Positions 22,228 to 32,984 of a stretch of 64,000 nt of DNA are shown here, piece after piece. The notes under the pieces are model-generated. The model had not been told where the DNA came from. It saw only the letters and a program-made list of their open reading frames with translations, and searched no databases. The translations under genes and the position numbers were made by a program. Positions within the stretch are counted from its first letter, which is position 1, and each line of letters opens with the position of its first letter. This DNA is from Hygrophila difformis (lineage: Eukaryota > Streptophyta > Magnoliopsida > Lamiales > Acanthaceae), in contig JAOANR010000001.1 of assembly GCA_030278955.1 (NCBI GenBank), positions 40,078,890 to 40,142,889 on the forward strand, in the 5' to 3' direction.

Positions 22228-22563
22228 TTGTCTAAATGGCAGGTTCATGTCAACCTTCCAACCAGGATGGACATGCTGCAAAAGATAGATGCCAGACTAG
22301 AGAGCATGGTTCGGAAAATGTGTAGCAAGTGCAGTAAGGTCGACGAGTCCAGGAGGGCGGCACAGTTGGACTGCGGGCCCCTAAGGCTCCTAAACACTAA
22401 TTACGGAAAAGAGCAAACTGAACAGGAATTTCCTGAGAAGTCAGATGACAGTGAAGAATATTCCGAGAGACTTTATGTGGAAATCAGCACTGGGGACACG
22501 ACTACTAACACTTTTGAGCAATACCCAAAGCCTCCAAGGGTAATCTTATCATTTTCTACTTAG
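22228..22563 (+). CDS. Unknown 111-aa ORF of element 4
   Basis: I do not recognise this protein. It is hydrophilic, with a cysteine pair CSKCSK at residues 33-38 and an acidic stretch (EFPEKSDDSEEYSE). It begins inside a region that may be an exon: the sequence 5' of it shows no start context, and the ATG choice is uncertain. It lies between the inner motif array of element 4 and a second ORF in the same direction. It could be a decayed gag fragment or a captured host sequence; the CxxC pair alone does not decide. Confidence 0.35.
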   Translation: MSKWQVHVNLPTRMDMLQKIDARLESMVRKMCSKCSKVDESRRAAQLDCGPLRLLNTNYGKEQTEQEFPEKSDDSEEYSERLYVEISTGDTTTNTFEQYPKPPRVILSFST

Positions 22564-22654
22564 GGAATAGCCCGAGATCTCAAGTGAATACATTGATCCA
22601 ATTTGGGAGTATACTGAAGTTTTTAGACTGGACCAATATCAGTATCAGTATCAT

Positions 22655-23122
22655 TTGCATTTGCTTGAAAAATCAATTTTGCCTGATAGAATGACTGCTA
22701 ACTGTGGTCGAGTTCATTACACTGGAAAGATCCCAGTGAGTCACTTGTCTTATCTGGTCAAGTCATTTGGGTCAAAGGCTATCAAAGTGCACCTACGTGC
22801 CCGTCATTTCCCATTCTCTGACAAGAAAATTCCTTTTGATCATGAGCAATCTCCGCCAGTGACACGTGTTGGATTTTCTAAAGTAGCGCAAGTGAAGAAT
22901 AATCCAGGACCGTCTCCAATTCTTGAGAAATTTAAAGCTGCTTATCGAGGAACAATTACTATTGCATCTGATGAAAACAATTATTGTTATAGGAAATTGA
23001 GGTCTGGAGTTGAGGGCGATCGCACCTTGGACGTCCTCTTAGAAGCTAAAACTGAGAAATATATCTGCTCTCTGGAAAACAATTCTGATGATTTTTTTTT
23101 CATTTTTGTTTTTCTAGAATGA
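22655..23122 (+). CDS. Unknown 155-aa ORF of element 4
   Basis: This protein is not recognised. It is basic and mostly polar (HLRARHFPFSDKKIPFDHE) with a hydrophobic, low-complexity end (FFFIFVFLE) read from a T-rich run, which may be untranslated sequence in truth. It is followed in another frame by a short purine-rich tail and the polypurine tract. There is no retroviral enzyme motif. Together with the ORF at 22228 it fills the place where gag-pol would be in an autonomous element. Confidence 0.35.
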   Translation: MHLLEKSILPDRMTANCGRVHYTGKIPVSHLSYLVKSFGSKAIKVHLRARHFPFSDKKIPFDHEQSPPVTRVGFSKVAQVKNNPGPSPILEKFKAAYRGTITIASDENNYCYRKLRSGVEGDRTLDVLLEAKTEKYICSLENNSDDFFFIFVFLE

Positions 23123-23225
23123 TGCAAAAATATAAGATTTATCAGAGTCCGGTTTGTGCAGGTTTATCCCACACGGTTGATCCGTCTCGAGTAATGACTC
23201 TTCCCGCTTTGGAGTCCAAAGCTGT

Positions 23226-23240
23226 TGAAGGGGGAGAGGA
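23226..23240 (+). other. Polypurine tract of element 4
   Basis: TGAAGGGGGAGAGGA lies directly before the 3' LTR start TGCCAG, the expected plus-strand primer site. Confidence 0.85.
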
Positions 23241-24332
23241 TGCCAGAAAAATCCGGACTAACCGAACCAATTATTCTATCCGGTCTGACGAGGGTACAAA
23301 AGACCCAGCTAAATTAGAAGACCCAGGACCCATTAATCTGGGTCCTGCAATCTCGAACTGAGTCGGAAGACGAAGACCTCAAGATGCACTTACAGATCAA
23401 AATTAGCATAAAGATGTCAAGGAGGAGGGCCCCACCGTCACCGTTGTCATCGCCGTCGCCGTCACCAGAAGTTTGCCGGAGCTCCAGCGAGTTTGCCGGA
23501 ATCTGACCGGAATCTGGCTGGAAGTTCGCCGGCGAAACTGCAAGTCCAGGACCCTCGTCGCAAGCTGTATCCCACGTCGCAAGCCTCTTACCCGTCGCAA
23601 GACCAAGGCTCACGACGTGAGACACCCGTCGCAAGACCAAGGCTCACTACGTGAGACTCCCGTCGCAAGATCCCCTCTCATGACATGAGACCTCCCGTCA
23701 GAAGACTACCCTGTCGCAAGCCTTCTCTCTCACGAAGCAAGACCCCGGTTCACGACGTGTCTCCAAGCTTACGGCGGGCTTCCTCTAATTGTGCGTCCTT
23801 CACGTCGCCAGTCTCCTCCCTGTCGCAAGACGAAGCTTCACGACGTGATCAAGGCTCACGACGGGCAGATTCCAGTTTTTGTTCTCTTTGTTCAAAACAT
23901 TCCTAGGGTTGTTTAATTCCTGTTTTAGGTTGTTTAATGGGCTTGGTCTATATATATGACATTCCCCTCATTTGTAAGATATCTTTTGCTTATTGAATGA
24001 AATCAACTTCACTTTCAAAATATCAAACCGAGAGCATACTCCCTCTCGCACACCTTTGTATGTTTGTTGGGAAACATTCATCAACCTTGGACCGAAGCTA
24101 CCATTGTTGATCATCAAACTGAGGCTCGAGTGGAATGATTGGGATGAGGTCAAAGTTTCTACACTTAGGTTGCTTCCCCCGACGATTCTTGATGCGGTTT
24201 TGCTTTCTTATCCCTTTTATTTTCATTTTCGGTTCCACATCTTCATCCTTAATCTTCACCACCTTCTTAATCTTTCGCTTAATCATCTCTTAATCCATTT
24301 TAAGCAAGTTAGTAACCAAGAGATCCATGGCA
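23241..24332 (+). repeat. 3' LTR of element 4
   Basis: It matches 18846-19988 with many substitutions and short deletions, including loss of about 50 bp near 23540. The TATA region (CTATATATATGACATTC) is kept at about 23949-23963. It is followed by the duplicated target CATAA. Confidence 0.9.
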
Positions 24333-24337
24333 CATAA

Positions 24338-25903
24338 CCATGAACAATGAGAGAGCACAGGTAGAGACATTCCTATGAGAAAATATTCGAACAAGCTTAT
24401 TATTGTCCACAGAATTTGAAATAATAATCAATAACAGCCAACATCTCAACAAGAAATAGTTTGTGTTAGGAATTCGGATCCATCGGATCCTTCATTGGTG
24501 TCCCCTAATATCCTAAACTTGCAAAATCAAGCCACATGATAACACAAAAACAGTCAGTATCATTTAGTTGAGAGAACCCCAAACATAAAATATATATCCA
24601 ACAAGAGAACAGTGAAGACGATTCCTCAACCCAATCACACTTTCATTGCCGCCCCCCCCCCCCCCCCCCCAATCCCATTTTGAGAGGACCACAAATAGAA
24701 GGTTTCCATAACACAAAAAGTGATAATGCGGAGGATGGCGCTTACCAACCGTTTTAACCAAAGATGAGAGGGAGGATCGATATTTAAATAGGGTTGAACA
24801 TGAACTCCCTACCCTCATGGACCAGACCCACAATCAATGGTCCATCGATGACAGTAAAAATTAATTACATGTCATTTACATTCATTTTTGTGTCCAAACA
24901 TGGGAATTCCAATCACAATTAATGATAATTTGCATAAGGAACCGATTAAAATGCGCAATAATTAATACTATATTTTTTCGCCCGCTACACACGGGTGTTG
25001 AACTAATACGACAGTATAAAATGAGAATATAGTGTTTTTTGAATTACATGAGATTCAAAGTTATTTGCTTAAATAGTGGTTGGAATGCATGCAACAAAAA
25101 ATTAAAAGGAAACTAAATGAGATAATAAGATGAATGAAGAAAATTCAAACCCAGGTGGACATAATATAAAATAAATTATTTTTACTGTTAAAAAATTTAA
25201 ATATATATAGTTTTATTTCATATCTAATATGATGAGAGCAAGTGGAAAATAAATACCCTTAACTATTAAAAATTAGAAAAAATTACTCTATCCGTCCCAC
25301 TAATTCTGTCTCACTTTTCTTTTTGGTTCGTCCCGCTACAATTGTCACATTTCCCTTTTTACAAAAAACTTACTCCATAAACATCAACTAAAATATCGCA
25401 TCAACTAATTACTTCGCTTTATCACAGTAACTCATTATACCTAAAATATCGTGCCCAAAAATTGGGACGGTATTACCGGAACTTATGGAGTATATTTTGC
25501 ATTATTAATGTTCTAAAAAAGTATTATTTTACTCCCTAATATGTTGTACATTTTGACTATTATCCCCAAAGTTTTTAAAAAATACTTCTTATTTATACTT
25601 TTTTTTGTTATCTTTTTATCATTTAAAACTTAAATTTTATTATGTAATAATATTTTTGCGATAAAAGTTGTCTATCATGAAATCCCTAAATTTGTTAAAA
25701 TTAAGAGCCATATTCCTAACAATTTGTAGGTTGGTTATGTGAGGAAATAAGCCATCCAAACATTTCACCGCATCACAAACGTTGAACCAGACAAAAGAAT
25801 AAAGGTGGTTGGAAGATCCGAAAAGCATTTATGTGCGCAAAAAGAGCAAATTTTGCTCTGTTGGCCATACCAACTTGTCACACTGCAGGGGGAAAAAACA
25901 CCC
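24338..25903. other. AT-rich sequence between element 4 and the copia LTR
   Basis: No gene is supported. It contains a run of 19 C (24652-24670) and a Stowaway-like MITE relic. The short minus-strand frame at 25640-25828 has no known motif and is not called. Confidence 0.5.
25286..25490. mobile_element. Stowaway-like MITE relic
   Basis: The left end is CTCTATCCGTCCCACTAATT, preceded by TA. The right end is GGGACGG...TATGGAG, followed by TA. The terminal CTCYNTCCGTCCC pattern and TA duplication are those of Stowaway/mariner MITEs. The right end carries extra bases, so it is decayed. Confidence 0.55.
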
Positions 25904-26823
25904 TGTTAGGTCCGTTTGCTAGGATAACCAGTAAACTAGTCCTGTAAAACTAGTTCAGACACATTTCGTGGACACGTTAAACAGTTTTAATAATGATAAG
26001 CAGCGGAATATAAATAAACTGTGAAAGAACGAAACAAGGTTTGTTGACCCAGTTCGGCACAAGCCTACATCTGGGTGATACCAATCCAGGAGATTTCACT
26101 ACTTATTTAACTTGATCCACAATTAAACAATAGTGATGTGAATTGCCCAACTCCGATCTCCAAGCGGTTCGAATTGTCGACCCAAACCACTCCCCCTGCC
26201 TTGGTGAAGATCTCCCCGACCTTCCTCCAATTCCTTGAAGGCTCCTCCTCCAAGTCACCCTTGGCCGAAACCTGTTGGCAATTTCTCCTTCACGAATGTA
26301 ATCAATTAAGCTCGTGCAATGACGACTCCTCGAAAGGCTTGATTGAATTCGTCGACTTCAATCAAGAACACAGTAGCACAATCTCGATCAAGTCACCCGA
26401 GGAAGTGTTGATCGAAAATCTTCCTTCAATATGATATGATCATGAACACTGGAATGAATATGAATCTCTGTCTCTCTATTAATTCAATAGCACAAGGGAG
26501 TGAGTGTGTAATGTGAGCCGTAAGCATTTCATCCCTTGGCCGGCCTATTTGAAGAGAGACCACAATCCTCCATTCCAAGGTAAGATCTTCTTACCATAAT
26601 TATACCGATCCTTAGAATGGAGTTGCCCGGATTAGGAGATCTTGATTTCCAAACTTCTTGAGCACAAACCGGGCAAGAATCAGCTGACCGTTGGAGATGA
26701 TCTTCATGTATATTCGTCAGCTACCGTTTCTATAAATAGTTTGTCGAACATGATATGAGGTGGTTCGCCAAAGTAGTCCAGACATCGGTTGTGAACACAT
26801 TTGCTCAAAACTGGTTCCCAACA
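25904..26823 (-). repeat. 3' LTR of the copia element
   Basis: It runs from TGTTAGGTCCG to GGTTCCCAACA on the plus strand, i.e. TGTTGGGAACC...CCTAACA on the element strand, 920 bp with TG...CA ends. The inner side abuts the PPT. It contains no long ORF of its own. Confidence 0.8.
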
Positions 26824-26837
26824 ATCTCCCCCTTTTT
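26824..26837 (-). other. Polypurine tract of the copia element
   Basis: The element strand reads AAAAAGGGGGAGAT directly before TGTTGGGAACC, a form very common in SIRE-type elements. Confidence 0.9.
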
Positions 26838-26889
26838 GGCAGAATGTGGGCCAGTATATGAGTTGATCCAACCGATGTCTAAGCAATTT

Positions 26890-29490
26890 TGTAATACCCG
26901 AGAATTTTCCAACATAAAATAAAACGATAATTAAATAAATAAATAATAAATAAAATGAGTACTATAAATAAATAAACCAATCCAGCAAATAAAAGAAATA
27001 AATAAAGATAGGGAAATGAGAAATGAGATTTTTACTTAAAAAAGAATTAAAGAAATTTAATTAAATAAAAGGATGGATAAATGGTACACCAAAACCCGAC
27101 ACTAATGAACTCGAGTATTCGAGTCCAAAACATTCAATTAGACTGGGAATAAAATTAGAGAGAAAGTATGAACCCGAATATACCCCGGAAATCGGAATTC
27201 GGGAGCATAGAGGGATAGAAACCCGAAAGAGAGGCGGAAAAGCACGACGGATCACACGACCCGCCCGGACCGAAGTCCAGGCGAAGTCGGCGCGGTGGCT
27301 GCGCGGTGGAAGGGCTTCAGCGCGCCACGACCGCGCCACCCCACAGATTTGTTTGTTGCGTGAATCTCTCACCCGAACGCGGATTTTTCGACTTTCGGTT
27401 GAACATCTCTCGACTCCAGACTTCTAGCTCGGTTGTGGACGCCCTAGGGACTTAGAATTCTATAAATAAGCCCCTTGGGAGCCCCGAACAAGTTTACAAA
27501 ACCCTAAAACATTCTATACGTTCGAAACCCTAAATCCGGAGTCGTCGGAGGCACGAAACCAAGACGAACGTTGTTGGACGAGTTTCTCTACAGATCTCCA
27601 TAGTCGTGGTAAGTCTCGGTCCAATCTTTATTCAATAAACGATTCGAAAACGAATCCTAATCATCTCCTTTTTCTTTCTACACCCCCGTATCGAATCTAG
27701 ATCGTAGAACCCGACGAACGGAGAGGAGAAACGGTGATCTGGGAGCCACGCCTCCGAATTGGACATTCCCGACGTTCATAGACACTGTAAGTTAACCTTA
27801 CATGGTTTTGGGAGATTTTAAAACATTCGAAACCTAAAAGATTTGACAAGAATCATAAATCTGTCCACTTTTGTTTTCCTACCGACGCAACAGAATTGTT
27901 GAATTTTTCCGACCTTTAAAACGAACTCAAACGGAAAAACTTAAAAGACGAAAAACGTTCCTAAGACTTAGACCTAGCTACTGTAAAAATTTGAGAATTT
28001 TTGGAGCTGATTTGGTATGTGAAAACCCGTTGAAACCGAACTGTTTAATTCTAGATCTTGAAATCTTGGACAGAACTTAGGAATGATCTTGATCACGTTT
28101 TTGACATAGGATCTAGGATGTTTTAGATCTTTGGCCGAACATGAAAGTTGTAGATAAATGTCTTAAGATGATCCCTGTCAAATTTCATTAAATTTGGAGT
28201 TGAATTGATGGGGTAGAAATTGAAATCTTTGATCTGTGATGTGTTAAACTCGGACAGATTTCTTGTTATGCGAAAACTGGTGATTTTGACCTACTTAGGT
28301 ATCTCGGATTGAAAAAGTTAAAACACGAAAGTTGTAGATCTTGATGTTTCCGAGTCAGATATGAAATTTTGGAATTTTTGGAATTAAATCTGATTTTAGA
28401 CGAATTTTGGAGTAAACTGTGATTTACCGAGACGAAATTTTGAAATCTTGTTGAAACATGGAATTAACCTTTAGGGTTGAAACGAATTGAGATATTATTT
28501 CTAAATTAATACATTGGAAGGCAGATCTTAAAAACTAAATCCCCTTACAAACTTGATAAATTAAAATTAGGGGTGAGTGCTCTGCAGGGTGCCCCCTAAC
28601 GATTCACTTCGTGCCGTAATGGACGATGGTGACCCCGCGCGCTATACTTGAAATGTGATATTGCCAAAACGGCGAAACTTAGAGCCTACACTCTCGTGAA
28701 TATCCGTATGGATTTCCCGAGGCTCCGGAGTGGTACTGGGTATGGCTGATACGGCTGCGGCCGCCGGGCTACCGGCTAAACTTGTTGACATCGCGATCTT
28801 TATCGTGAAACTTTGAAATACCAAATCGGGAATGTAACGGGGATTCTAAATTAAATTAAAGTAGACTAAATTATATTGTTGTCCAATTAAATTATTTAAA
28901 TGCTTTATTTAAATTATGGCTATTATCTTGAACCATGTGATATGTGTTATTAAATAGAGCCTGAGTTGGATTGTGCTATATGATATGGATTATATGAAAT
29001 CAAATATTATGTTATTATCATGCTTTTGATAAATTATTAAAGTTATGGCTTTTAAACCCTACGATCATGCATGTGTTAACTTACTCAGCAATTTTGCTGA
29101 TCAAAACCATTTTTATTCCTTTCTTTACAGAATATGTGGAATGAGCATGTGTGAGCACGAATCATGCATGGGATTTTGGGAACTTTTATTTTGCTTTTAA
29201 ATTTCGTACTTAGACTATATTATGAACGGGCCTGTTTAACCCGTGTTTTGGCCATGTCGGCCCTTTTTATATTTTCCGCTGCGATACTGTACTAAACTAA
29301 ATATTTCCGCTGCGCTATGCTATTATTATTTTCGAATTATATTGTATGGGCTATTTTGAATGCTTTAAATGTTTTAAATACTGCAATACCTAGCCTTGCA
29401 TCTCTTTAGTAAGCTCGGAGAAACCGTGTCTTACTAGGGAGATGTGGCGGTGACATCCCGACCTGGGTTACCAAAAACCGGGGTGTTACA
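26890..29490 (+). repeat. 5' LTR of element 3
   Basis: It starts TGTAATACCCGAG and ends CCGGGGTGTTACA. A TATA box (TATAAATA, 27461-27468) lies downstream of a GC-rich block with CGCGGTGG and CCGCGCC motifs (27285-27345). The bulk is noncoding R-U5. Confidence 0.95.
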
Positions 29491-29493
29491 AGT

Positions 29494-29504
29494 TGGTATC
29501 AGAG
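29494..29504 (+). other. Primer-binding site, initiator tRNA-Met type (element 3)
   Basis: TGGTATCAGAG follows the LTR after three bases. The next base is A where the consensus has C, giving an 11-base match before a mismatch. Confidence 0.85.
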
Positions 29505-29509
29505 ACCGG

Positions 29510-29905
29510 CTATTTTAAAACTATTATTTTTAAACCATTACTATTTTTAAACTATTATTTAAACCACTATTATTTTTAAACTATTATTTTTAGACCATTA
29601 TTATTTTTAAGCTATTATTAATATTTAGATTATTATTTTAAATTTTAAATTTTTATTTCCATGGAGAAATTTTATTTTAAAACTCATGGGAAGAATATAT
29701 ATAGTGCATTAAATTAATATTGGGGGGAATTATCATTTGCATATGCATGTTGCATCTCTGCTATGAACTTAGAATCTTGGAGACTTGAACTTAGAATCTT
29801 TGCGAAACTTGAACTTAGCATCTTGGCGAAACTTGAACTTAGAATCTTGGAAACTCGAACTTAGAATCTTGGCGAATTGAACTTAGAATCTTGGCGAATA
29901 TTAAC
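29510..29905 (+). repeat. Leader repeats of element 3
   Basis: 29510-29650 is a degenerate CTATTATTTTTAAAC repeat. 29765-29905 is a minisatellite with six or seven units of 20-28 bp built on GAACTTAGAATCTTGG and CGAAACTT. Both lie between the primer-binding site and the sense ORF. Confidence 0.75.
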
Positions 29906-29927
29906 GTAGATCTCTTGCTTTCGCTAG

Positions 29928-30527
29928 ATGGCTAGTCAAGATATGATGCAGTTGATGATCCAGATGATGAACGCTCACCTTGACACCCAACAAACCATAC
30001 AACAAATGAAAAATCGTATAGCTCACTTGGAGGCAAATCTGCACCAAATGGGAGACTTAAGGGAAGCTGACCTCCAGCACTTCCTGAACTTGAGAGCCGC
30101 TGATCAAGATCGCATAAAAGACTTAGAAACTCAAGTGCAAAAACTCACCGAACGGAGCGATGCTGTGATAGATAGAGTTGAGGATCTAGGGTCGGACTTG
30201 CTTGACCTCACTGATATAGTAGTACCTTATAGCCCTGTTGAAGACCACTTGATGGGACCACGAAGCCCAACACCCCCAGTAGAGAGCCCATCCGGCCTTA
30301 TCCATGGACGCTACGGAACCCTTGGGCTCTGGCCCCACATGGTCCGCCCATCGCCAAACCCGAGCCCCGTGGAGAACCATCTGGAGGGGACACCGGACCC
30401 AGTTCCGGAAGCTGTCGATCCACCATCCCCAGTGTTTCATGGACCTTTGAGCACCGGCCAGGTCTCTGATGAGGAGGATCCTATGGAAGACCCCGCTACT
30501 CTGTCAGAGGACGCGGAGATCTTTTAG
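29928..30527 (+). CDS. 199-aa coiled-coil protein of element 3
   Basis: It starts MASQDMMQLMIQMMNAHLD and continues with heptad-rich, Gln/Leu/Glu-rich sequence (residues 10-80) suited to a coiled coil. The second half is Pro-rich and acidic, with two repeats of the type SPxPPVES / SPNPSPVENHLEG. No zinc knuckle or capsid motif is seen. Its place after the leader is that of gag, so it may be the N-terminal remnant of gag or a replacement for it. It ends with a stop, then a 17-A run at 30645-30661 before the convergent antisense gene. Function unknown. Confidence 0.5.
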   Translation: MASQDMMQLMIQMMNAHLDTQQTIQQMKNRIAHLEANLHQMGDLREADLQHFLNLRAADQDRIKDLETQVQKLTERSDAVIDRVEDLGSDLLDLTDIVVPYSPVEDHLMGPRSPTPPVESPSGLIHGRYGTLGLWPHMVRPSPNPSPVENHLEGTPDPVPEAVDPPSPVFHGPLSTGQVSDEEDPMEDPATLSEDAEIF

Positions 30528-30644
30528 ATACTTTATCCTAGATAGTACATTTATTTTGCGCATCCTATTACTTGTATTAAATTTCTTTTAAAGGAATAAA
30601 ATGCAAGTTGATTTTTTTTTGGAATTCTTCAGCCAGAAATCATT

Positions 30645-30661
30645 AAAAAAAAAAAAAAAAA
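30645..30661 (+). repeat. Run of 17 A between convergent ORFs
   Basis: The run lies downstream of an AATAAA-like signal (GGAATAAAATG, about 30593) behind the sense ORF. It may be a copied poly(A) tail marking a cassette border, or a simple slippage run. Confidence 0.5.
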
Positions 30662-30839
30662 GGGGAGAACTGGAACAGTTTCATCGCAATGACAACAGTC
30701 AAAACAGTCAACAAGGTTACAACGGGAACATAAACTACGAAACAAAACACATCAATGATCATCCTTGTACAGTCCATAAGAAAACAACTAAATAAAACAC
30801 TACTACAGCAAGCCTAGATGGAAACGCAGAAACAAAGGA

Positions 30840-32135
30840 TCACTGGTCGGGAGGCGGGAACTGACGACGCATATACTCGTCCATCTGATGCATGTAGGCA
30901 TACATATCGGTCATGGAGGCCTGCTGCTCCAGCTGTCTCGTAGTGATCGTATCCATGCGAGCCTGGTACAGGTCCATCCTGGCATCCAGAGCGTCGTAGC
31001 GAGCCTGCCCGGCTGCAAACCCAGCATCCATACGAGCGAACCCCGCATCCATACTAAGCTGCATACCCTGCAGCATCTGAACTATCTGCGGCATCTCCGC
31101 ACCCTGCTGGGAAACCTCGGGAGGCGGAGGTGGCTGCTCAGGAGGAACAACTAAAATCAAACCATCACCGTTGGGCTCCGGGCGAAGGACAGCCGGAGGA
31201 GCCCCACGTCGAAGAGCACTGCGTCGAGGGGCGTAGCTAGGGATACGGTAATAGCCGCCAGCGGATAGCTCGTAAGGATCCGTCTCTGGTGACGTACGGA
31301 TCCCCTGAGCCGCACACATGCCGCAAATAAGATGAACATGGGTAATCACCCTGCTTCCTCGTCCTCGGCGCATACCCCTCAGGTTGTCCGCGATACAAGC
31401 CCCAACATTCACCCTACCACCCCGGGCGAGAAAGCAGATGGTCTCATAGACGTGGTCGATGACAATGTGGCTCCGGGTGATCGGCCGGACACGGCCTAAC
31501 CATATCTGAGCTAGCTCGCGCCACGGAGAGTCCATCGTCGTCAACCTCAGCTCGTGATCATGCTCGAGCAGAGGAGCCGTCAAGGTGCATAAAACGCCCC
31601 ACGCAGGCGGGGGTATACGACCCTCAGGCTGCGGCCGGAACACGCCGTCGTCAGGAAGGCCAAAGTAGACGTTGATCGCCCGAGCACTGAAATCTAGATG
31701 GCGACCCCGAACCCAGACTTGAGACAAGTCACTGTTCTTCCCGAGACCGCCAATGTTGGCAATGACCTCCATAGCTAAGTACCCAGAAGCGACGCCCTCG
31801 GGATGGCGCGCAAGCCCAGTCCACTGAAGAAGATCCAAAACTGGACCAACCCTGTCGTCGTCCATATGGCGAGGATATATGCCTCTCTCCGGGACATAAG
31901 ACATGTTTCGACGAAGCTCGTCGAAGTAGAACTCCTGAGAGGCCATAGTAGCGAACCGATACCTGTCGTGTCGACGGGGACGCACCTCGTCGGGGAGACC
32001 CCTGAGCTTAGGGCCCCGCTGCTCCTCGTCCTCCTCAGACTCGCTCTCGTCAAAATCAGACATCGCCGGAGCGGCAGTGCTAGGACCAGCCTCATCGCGC
32101 TGAGCAACTCGTCTCCTGGTCCTCGGGGGACACAT
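30840..32135 (-). CDS. Antisense 'putative plant transposon protein' of element 3
   Basis: The preferred start is ATG 32135 (MCPPRTRRRVAQRDE); an upstream in-frame ATG lies at 32171. The 431-residue protein has a basic then acidic N-terminus, a core region resembling the putative plant transposon protein domain of Athila- and SIRE-type accessory ORFs (GRHLDFSARAINVYFGLP, then SHIVIDHVYETICFLARGG and CGMCAAQGI), and a C-terminal run of heptad-like MDAGFARMDAGF / LDARMDLYQARMD repeats. It is transcribed against the element. A 5' leader intron is likely: acceptor at 32173-32175 (atttgcag) and donor GTATGC at 32761-32766. Upstream sits a CpG-rich hairpin block. The role of this protein family is not known; the family call is from memory of motifs, with moderate confidence. 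Confidence 0.65.
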   Translation of the reverse strand: MCPPRTRRRVAQRDEAGPSTAAPAMSDFDESESEEDEEQRGPKLRGLPDEVRPRRHDRYRFATMASQEFYFDELRRNMSYVPERGIYPRHMDDDRVGPVLDLLQWTGLARHPEGVASGYLAMEVIANIGGLGKNSDLSQVWVRGRHLDFSARAINVYFGLPDDGVFRPQPEGRIPPPAWGVLCTLTAPLLEHDHELRLTTMDSPWRELAQIWLGRVRPITRSHIVIDHVYETICFLARGGRVNVGACIADNLRGMRRGRGSRVITHVHLICGMCAAQGIRTSPETDPYELSAGGYYRIPSYAPRRSALRRGAPPAVLRPEPNGDGLILVVPPEQPPPPPEVSQQGAEMPQIVQMLQGMQLSMDAGFARMDAGFAAGQARYDALDARMDLYQARMDTITTRQLEQQASMTDMYAYMHQMDEYMRRQFPPPDQ

Positions 32136-32867
32136 GAGTGACGCCAAAACAATCCACAAAAAAAGCAGCATCCTGCAAATATCCAACCAATACTAAATGT
32201 AAGGATAAATCCTACACGATGATTACATGAAGTATAATCCAAAAACCACGAGAACATGAAAAGTGAGCTTTAACACGAACGATCAAGAAGATAACCAAAC
32301 CAAGACTATGTCTAGAAAAGTCCCAAACCCCCTTGGGACATTTCGTCGAACACGTTGAGTGCGCGATAAATCAAGACCAAAGTTTACTTGTAAACACATG
32401 GGGAACGTCCCCAAAACAAAACAAGTGCTTAGACAATAACTTATCAACATAATAGGGCACAAATCGACGACAACGAACTCATCCGCATGCCCACAATACC
32501 AATACAAATCGGGAAACTCATGCTTCCTTAAAATATGGGATCTAGTAAAACTTCCTCAAACTAGGCATGCATTGTGGCACAAATACTTCCTAATCAACAA
32601 AAATAACACCAAGTATCGCCTAAACTCGCTAATTGCATAAATTAAGTCTAAAAACAACAAACCCCCAATTCTTGTCTCTAAACCCTAATTTTGAAATTCG
32701 CCCAAAGATTAAGGCTAATCAAGACATAAAATCTGAAATTGACAAGTAGAAGCAGTAGATGCATACCTTGCAAAGGAAAATCGAAGCCGGGAATGAGAGA
32801 ATCGGGGGATGGGAGGACGAATTTGAGAGAAAACTAGAAGAAGCCTCGGAAGTGGAAATGGGGCGGA

Positions 32868-32958
32868 ATGGCTCGCGCTCCGCGCGAGCCCTTTTACTCG
32901 AACTTCTACGGCCGCGCGGTCGCCGCGCGCCACCGCGCGGGCACCGCGCGAGCCTCAC
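32868..32958. promoter_or_regulatory. CpG-rich inverted motifs at the antisense gene promoter
   Basis: GGCTCGCGC and GCGCGAGCC form a hairpin at 32868-32889. CCGCGCGGTCGCCGCGCG, CCACCGCGCGGGC and ACCGCGCGAGCC follow. Similar CGCGCGGTGG / CCGCGCCACC motifs occur in both LTRs (27285-27345 and 35908-35968). It lies just upstream of the predicted untranslated first exon of the antisense gene. Confidence 0.55.
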
Positions 32959-32984
32959 AGTTTGTTTTTTTTTAATTTTTTTTA

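Larger units (their letters stand above)
18846..24332 (+). mobile_element. Element 4: non-autonomous LTR retrotransposon, TSD CATAA
   Basis: Two direct repeats beginning TGCCA and ending CCATGGCA flank a 3.25-kb interior. CATAA stands on both outer sides (18841-18845 and 24333-24337). The primer-binding site matches initiator tRNA-Met (20001-20012) and a purine tract precedes the 3' LTR. The interior has no gag, protease, RT or integrase that I can recognise, only two unknown ORFs and an inserted hAT-like MITE. The LTRs differ clearly (1,143 against 1,092 bp plus many substitutions), so this is an older insertion than elements 2 and 3. Confidence 0.9.

Noticed and set aside
24564..24833. Minus-strand 89-aa frame across the C run
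   Set aside because: Glycine run from the homopolymer, no known motif.
25899..25903. TSD of the copia element
   Set aside because: Only one end is in the window, so CACCC cannot be confirmed.
27061..27372. 103-aa frame in the element 3 LTR (also 35684-35995)
   Set aside because: Antisense shadow across the U3 GC block, no domain.
32759..32984. Start of the pol frame of element 3 in the antisense promoter
   Set aside because: This open frame is read through the leader and GC block of the antisense gene; pol homology begins only at about 32985.
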